DNA of 22,139 bases, taken from contig NW_024468422.1 of the NCBI RefSeq assembly GCF_002104995.1, positions 1 to 22,139 on the forward strand, written 5' to 3'. Positions 19,582-22,139 of the stretch are shown here, piece after piece. Both the position numbers and the translations under genes were made by a program. Positions within the stretch are counted from its first letter, which is position 1. Every line of letters begins with the position of its first letter. A model generated the notes under the pieces. The model ran no database searches. It worked only from the letters and a program-made list of their open reading frames with translations, and was not told the DNA's origin. The DNA is from Linderina pennispora. Its lineage: Eukaryota > Kickxellomycota > Kickxellomycetes > Kickxellales > Kickxellaceae.

Positions 19582-20812
19582 CTACTGGTTCTTGCACTGG
19601 GGGGGCTCCGACGCCTCCTTGGCAGACCGGCTGAGGGCGTCCTCGTCGTCGTCGTCGTCCTCGTCGTCGTCATCCTCGTCGTCGTCCTCGGTCGTCGTAG
19701 TAGTCGTCGAGGTCCTCGTCGTCGTACTCCTCGTCGTCGAGTCCCTCGTACTCGAGGGCCTTGCCGGTGAACCCAGTCGATGGCGTTGGGGATGATCTTC
19801 TCCTTGAACTCCTCGGCCAGCTCGTAGTCGAGCTCGATGCGGTCGCGGGTCTCCTCGGCCAGCTCCGAGTCGTCGTCGACCTCGGGGCTCCTCGATGGTG
19901 GCAAAAGAACGAGAAGAAGGTCTCGGCAGGCACGGTCTTCTTGACAAACGCGCGTGGCGGTTGGTGGCCTTGTGGCGCTGCTTCTTGGTCTCGATGGTGA
20001 CGCTCAGGTCGTGCTCAGGCTTCCACTTGATCTCCGGTGCCACGGCGCTGCCAAACTGCAGGTTGCCGCTGACATCGGGACTGCTCGTAGTAGTAGACCT
20101 TGCTCAGGGACCTCGTTCTCGAAGAACGGGTTCTCGGCAAAGACAAAGTCCAGGCGGAAACCGGGCTTGTCCTCGAGATACGCCATGCGCACGTCGCGCA
20201 GGAACTTGACGGCCTCCTCGTCGCGCTCGGTGATCAGCTCGCTGAGCTGCGGGTGCTGGCCAGGGCCGTCAGCCAGAAGTCGGGAATGCCGCTGGGGGTC
20301 TCCTCGTCGTCGTCCTCGTTGGACCTCCTGGATGCCCGACTCGGGCTCCTCGTCGCCCTTCTCCTCGGCAGCAATCGCGGCGCCCTGGGCCTTCTCCTCA
20401 TCGGTGGGCTCAGTCGAGCCGCTGATGATCTCGGTACGGCGCGCGTATAGCGGCGCATACAGCTTCTGGTACTTCTTCTCGAGCTCGAGGATCTCGAGGT
20501 GCAGCTTGGCGTCAATCTCGGTGTGCCTGCTTCTGCAGATAACGCAGGCTGTCCACGCGCGCACGCACCTCCTTCGCAGAGACTCGACGTAGCCGACGAG
20601 GCGCCAATGAGGTTGCCCAGGCGGCCCTGCAGCATGCTCAGCAGCGCTGCGTTCTGCACCGGGGTGATATCGTCACCACCGGCGGCGGCAGCAGCGGCAG
20701 GCAGCAGGCGGCGATGGGCGCGTTGAAAATGGGGGGTGTTCTGGGGAGTGGGCGCAGTGTCGACGTGCTTCTCGCCGTCGTTCTTGATGTCAACTGCCTT
20801 GTTGTCCGACAT
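19582..20812 (-). CDS. NAP1: NAP1, nucleosome assembly protein (about 12 frameshifts)
   Basis: H2A-H2B chaperone of about 410 residues. ATG at 20812 gives MSDNKAVDIKNDGEK; TAG is at 19582-19584. Conserved NAP blocks appear in order but in changing frames: ITPVQNAALLSMLQGRLG, EILELEKKYQKLYAPLYARR, TPSGIPDFWLTAL, HPQLSELITERDEEAVKFLR, LEDKPGFRLDFVFAENPFF, APEIKWKPEHDLSVTIETKK, then PAETFFSFF, IELDYELAEEFKEKIIPNAI and FTGKALEYEGLDDEEYDD. A long Asp/Glu tail follows. It ends QCKNQ, a CxxQ prenylation box like the CKQQ of human NAP1L1. Shifts fall near 20593, 20576, 20527, 20320, 20260, 20105, 20083, 19955, 19908, 19887, 19783 and 19693, with both gains and losses. Order and content are complete, so I treat it as a real gene in poor consensus, not a pseudogene. 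Confidence 0.85.
19637..19735 (-). repeat. Asp/Glu-coding trinucleotide tract
   Basis: Imperfect GTC/CTC triplets on the plus strand (GAC/GAG on the coding strand) encode the acidic C-terminal tail of NAP1. A one-base interruption near 19693 breaks the frame inside the tract. Low complexity makes this stretch easy to misassemble. Confidence 0.7.
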
Positions 20813-21146
20813 TTTTTCAACTGGAACTGAAACTGGGGTTGAGGTCTTCAAATTACTCGGAATCGGCTGGTTCGATGGGGGCGAAGCAGGCACGGAGGCT
20901 GGGGCCGAGATGGTGAATGGGAAAAGTGAAAAAGTCCTTACAAAAAGGGGCGAGCAAAGAAAAAGAAAAGTGCGCGGTCACATCGGCAGGTGGGCTCGCC
21001 AGCCAGCGGGCCTTTGTTTATGCTGGGTGTTTCCTAGCCTGCGTGCGCTAAAACGTCAACGCTGTCGTTTTTGTGTGGGCTGGGCCAAGCAAATTTTTTT
21101 TTATTTTTAATCAAATCGATCAGCTGCTGGGCCAGGTGCCGCTGGC
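20813..21146. other. NAP1 promoter/leader and CBP4 3' UTR
   Basis: 334 nt between the NAP1 ATG and the CBP4-like stop, both genes on the minus strand. It holds the CBP4 polyadenylation signal and a T-rich run (plus-strand 21094-21109). No gene is seen. Confidence 0.5.
21100..21105 (-). terminator. AATAAA polyadenylation signal of the CBP4-like gene
   Basis: TTTATT on the plus strand, so AATAAA on the minus strand, 42 nt downstream of the CBP4-like stop in an A-rich stretch. Position and strand fit. Confidence 0.5.
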
Positions 21147-21425
21147 CTAGTGCTGCTTGTCCGACCCGGCGCTGCCACCATCCGACACGGGGGCCGGCGC
21201 CGGCTTGACGTCCCAGATGGGCTTGTCGACTTTGAGTTTCGATTATCTGCGCCATGATGGCGTCGTGCTGCGCTCGCCGCTTCTCCTTGTTGCGCTCGTA
21301 CTCTGCGCGCAGCTCGGGCTCATGCTCTTCAGGATCTTCTCCTCATCGGGCACAATCGTGTACCGCAGCAGCACTGCAACACCCATGATGCTGCCAACAG
21401 CCAACAGACCACGACGGAAAGACAT
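21147..21425 (-). CDS. CBP4: CBP4/UQCC3-like complex III assembly factor (two frameshifts)
   Basis: Small mitochondrial inner-membrane protein of about 92 residues needed for cytochrome b assembly into the bc1 complex. It opens MSFRRGLLAVGSIMGVAVLL, a basic start plus one membrane helix, then RYTIVPDEEKILKSMSPEL and RAEYERNKEKRRAQHDAIM, and ends with KPIWDVKPAPAPVSD and a TAG at 21147. The helix - TP/VP-E - SPELR.eYEr.k pattern and the later P-I-W match the CBP4 family; human UQCC3 shares the N-terminal layout. The frame breaks near 21316 (one base missing in the codons for P-E) and near 21236 (one extra base or two missing). Both look like consensus errors of the same kind as in NAP1. It lies 118 nt downstream of the Era-type gene on the same strand. 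Confidence 0.75.
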
Positions 21426-21543
21426 TTCGATATTTATGTTAGGCACGCAGAGATGTAGATAAGGACAAAGCCGCGCCAGACACAACCACGGGAAAATCTG
21501 CGGTTTTGATTGCGCACGCTCTGGCTGGCGGTGTGGTTGGGCA

Positions 21544-22139
21544 CTATTTCCGACGCCGCGTGTCCTCCTCGACGATGACCTGCAGATGGAGGCGCACGGC
21601 CGTCCCAGGGCCTTGGAGATGTTGACGTTGGCCGAGCGGCTTATGCCCAGAATGACGCTGCCGCCCGCACCAGTCAGAATCTTGGCTTCGCCCTTCGACG
21701 ACACCACCAGCTCCTGGCTGATCACCAGCGCCTTGCGCTCAACTGCAGCTGGCTCACCCTCGCCGGCCACGTACTTGGGCGGAATCGGCACCTCCTCCCA
21801 GCCAACATTGCGCTGCTTGACCACGTACGGCAGGTGGCCCTCCAGACGCGCAAACCACTCGGCGCGGATCAGCTCCTCGACGCGCATCAGATCCGACATG
21901 TCGCTGCTGACATCAGCCGGAACCAGCCAGTCTCCGGCTTGGTGCTCGCCAGCAGAATCTGCTTGAGCTCCTCGACGTTGGTGTCGCCCAGCGCCGATAT
22001 GAAGACTGGGCCAGCGACAAAGTGGCTGTACTGGGCCATATACTCGCGAACCTTCTCGCCCAGCTTGTCGTTGTCTTGCACCAGATCGATTTTGTTGACA
22101 ACCAGAATGGCCGGTGTTTTCGAATTCGTGCCCAGCTGT
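21544..22139 (-). CDS. ERAL1: Era-type GTPase, C-terminal part, likely mitochondrial ERAL1 homologue (partial, two frameshifts)
   Basis: Runs off the right edge of the window; the stop TAG is at 21544-21546. The visible N-terminal end is TPAILVVNKIDLVQDNDKLG with the G4 motif NKID, then GPVFISALGDTNVEELKQIL with the G5-type SAL. So the last third of the GTPase fold is here and G1-G3 lie beyond 22139. The linker EELIRAEWFARLEGHLPYVV and VGWEEVP correspond to the Era IREKLL...ELPY.V segment. A KH domain follows with GEAKILTGAGGSVILGISR, including the GxxG loop (GAGG). Era proteins bind the 3' end of small-subunit rRNA; ERAL1 does so in mitochondria. Frame changes near 21926 and 21599 each fit one missing G. 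The mitochondrial assignment is inferred from a eukaryotic nuclear setting; no targeting peptide is visible because the 5' end is missing. Confidence 0.8.

Noticed and set aside
20705-20740. Possible pair of compensating frameshifts in the NAP1 N-terminus (TPHFQRAHRR versus TPPIFNAPIAA)
   Set aside because: Both readings are plausible and the main frame is continuous across the site, so I do not count it among the shifts.

Overview
The window is nuclear DNA from a fungus. It shows spliceosomal introns (GT...TAG, 132-188 nt), AATAAA polyadenylation signals and no bacterial operon layout. It also carries fungal housekeeping genes: PEP7/VAC1, YOP1, BRE1, NAP1 and CBP4. Several features point to an early-diverging lineage, possibly Kickxellomycotina (Coemansia-like): GC-rich coding sequence with few introns, a NAP1 that keeps an animal/plant-type C-terminal CxxQ box, and a Fanzor-type relic. 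This lineage call is an inference made without a database search.

Layout. 1-2529 holds no gene I can support. 2530-3975 (+) encodes a monocarboxylate-porter-like MFS transporter. 4677-6149 (+) is a decayed TnpB/Fanzor-like RNA-guided nuclease gene, with an in-frame stop, frameshifts and a missing catalytic core. 6150-7565 is gene-free and contains a short TTAGGG-like patch. From 7.5 kb the DNA is GC-rich and gene-dense: PEP7/VAC1 (+, 7566-9986), YOP1 (-, four exons, 10207-11191), a long TBC Rab-GAP (-, 11502-15158) and BRE1 (-, two exons, 15859-18645).

The last 2.8 kb holds four more conserved genes: a TOM6-like small mitochondrial membrane protein (+, 19340-19527), NAP1 (-, 19582-20812), CBP4/UQCC3-like (-, 21147-21425) and the 3' part of an Era-type GTPase (-, 21544 to the window end). 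All four are readable only by changing frame, about 17 single-base shifts in total. The preceding ~9 kb of coding sequence needs none. This looks like a drop in consensus accuracy, not true gene death.

Functional themes, for neighbours that need not be co-regulated. Membrane traffic: PEP7 is a PI3P/Rab5 effector, YOP1 shapes ER tubules, and the TBC protein is a Rab GAP. Chromatin: BRE1 ubiquitylates H2B and NAP1 is an H2A-H2B chaperone. Mitochondria: TOM6-like import subunit, CBP4 complex III assembly factor, Era-like ribosome assembly GTPase. I found no convincing new defence or other multi-gene system. The most useful observations are the Fanzor relic, the indel-dense right end and the BRE1 intron, whose only in-frame stop is its own acceptor TAG.
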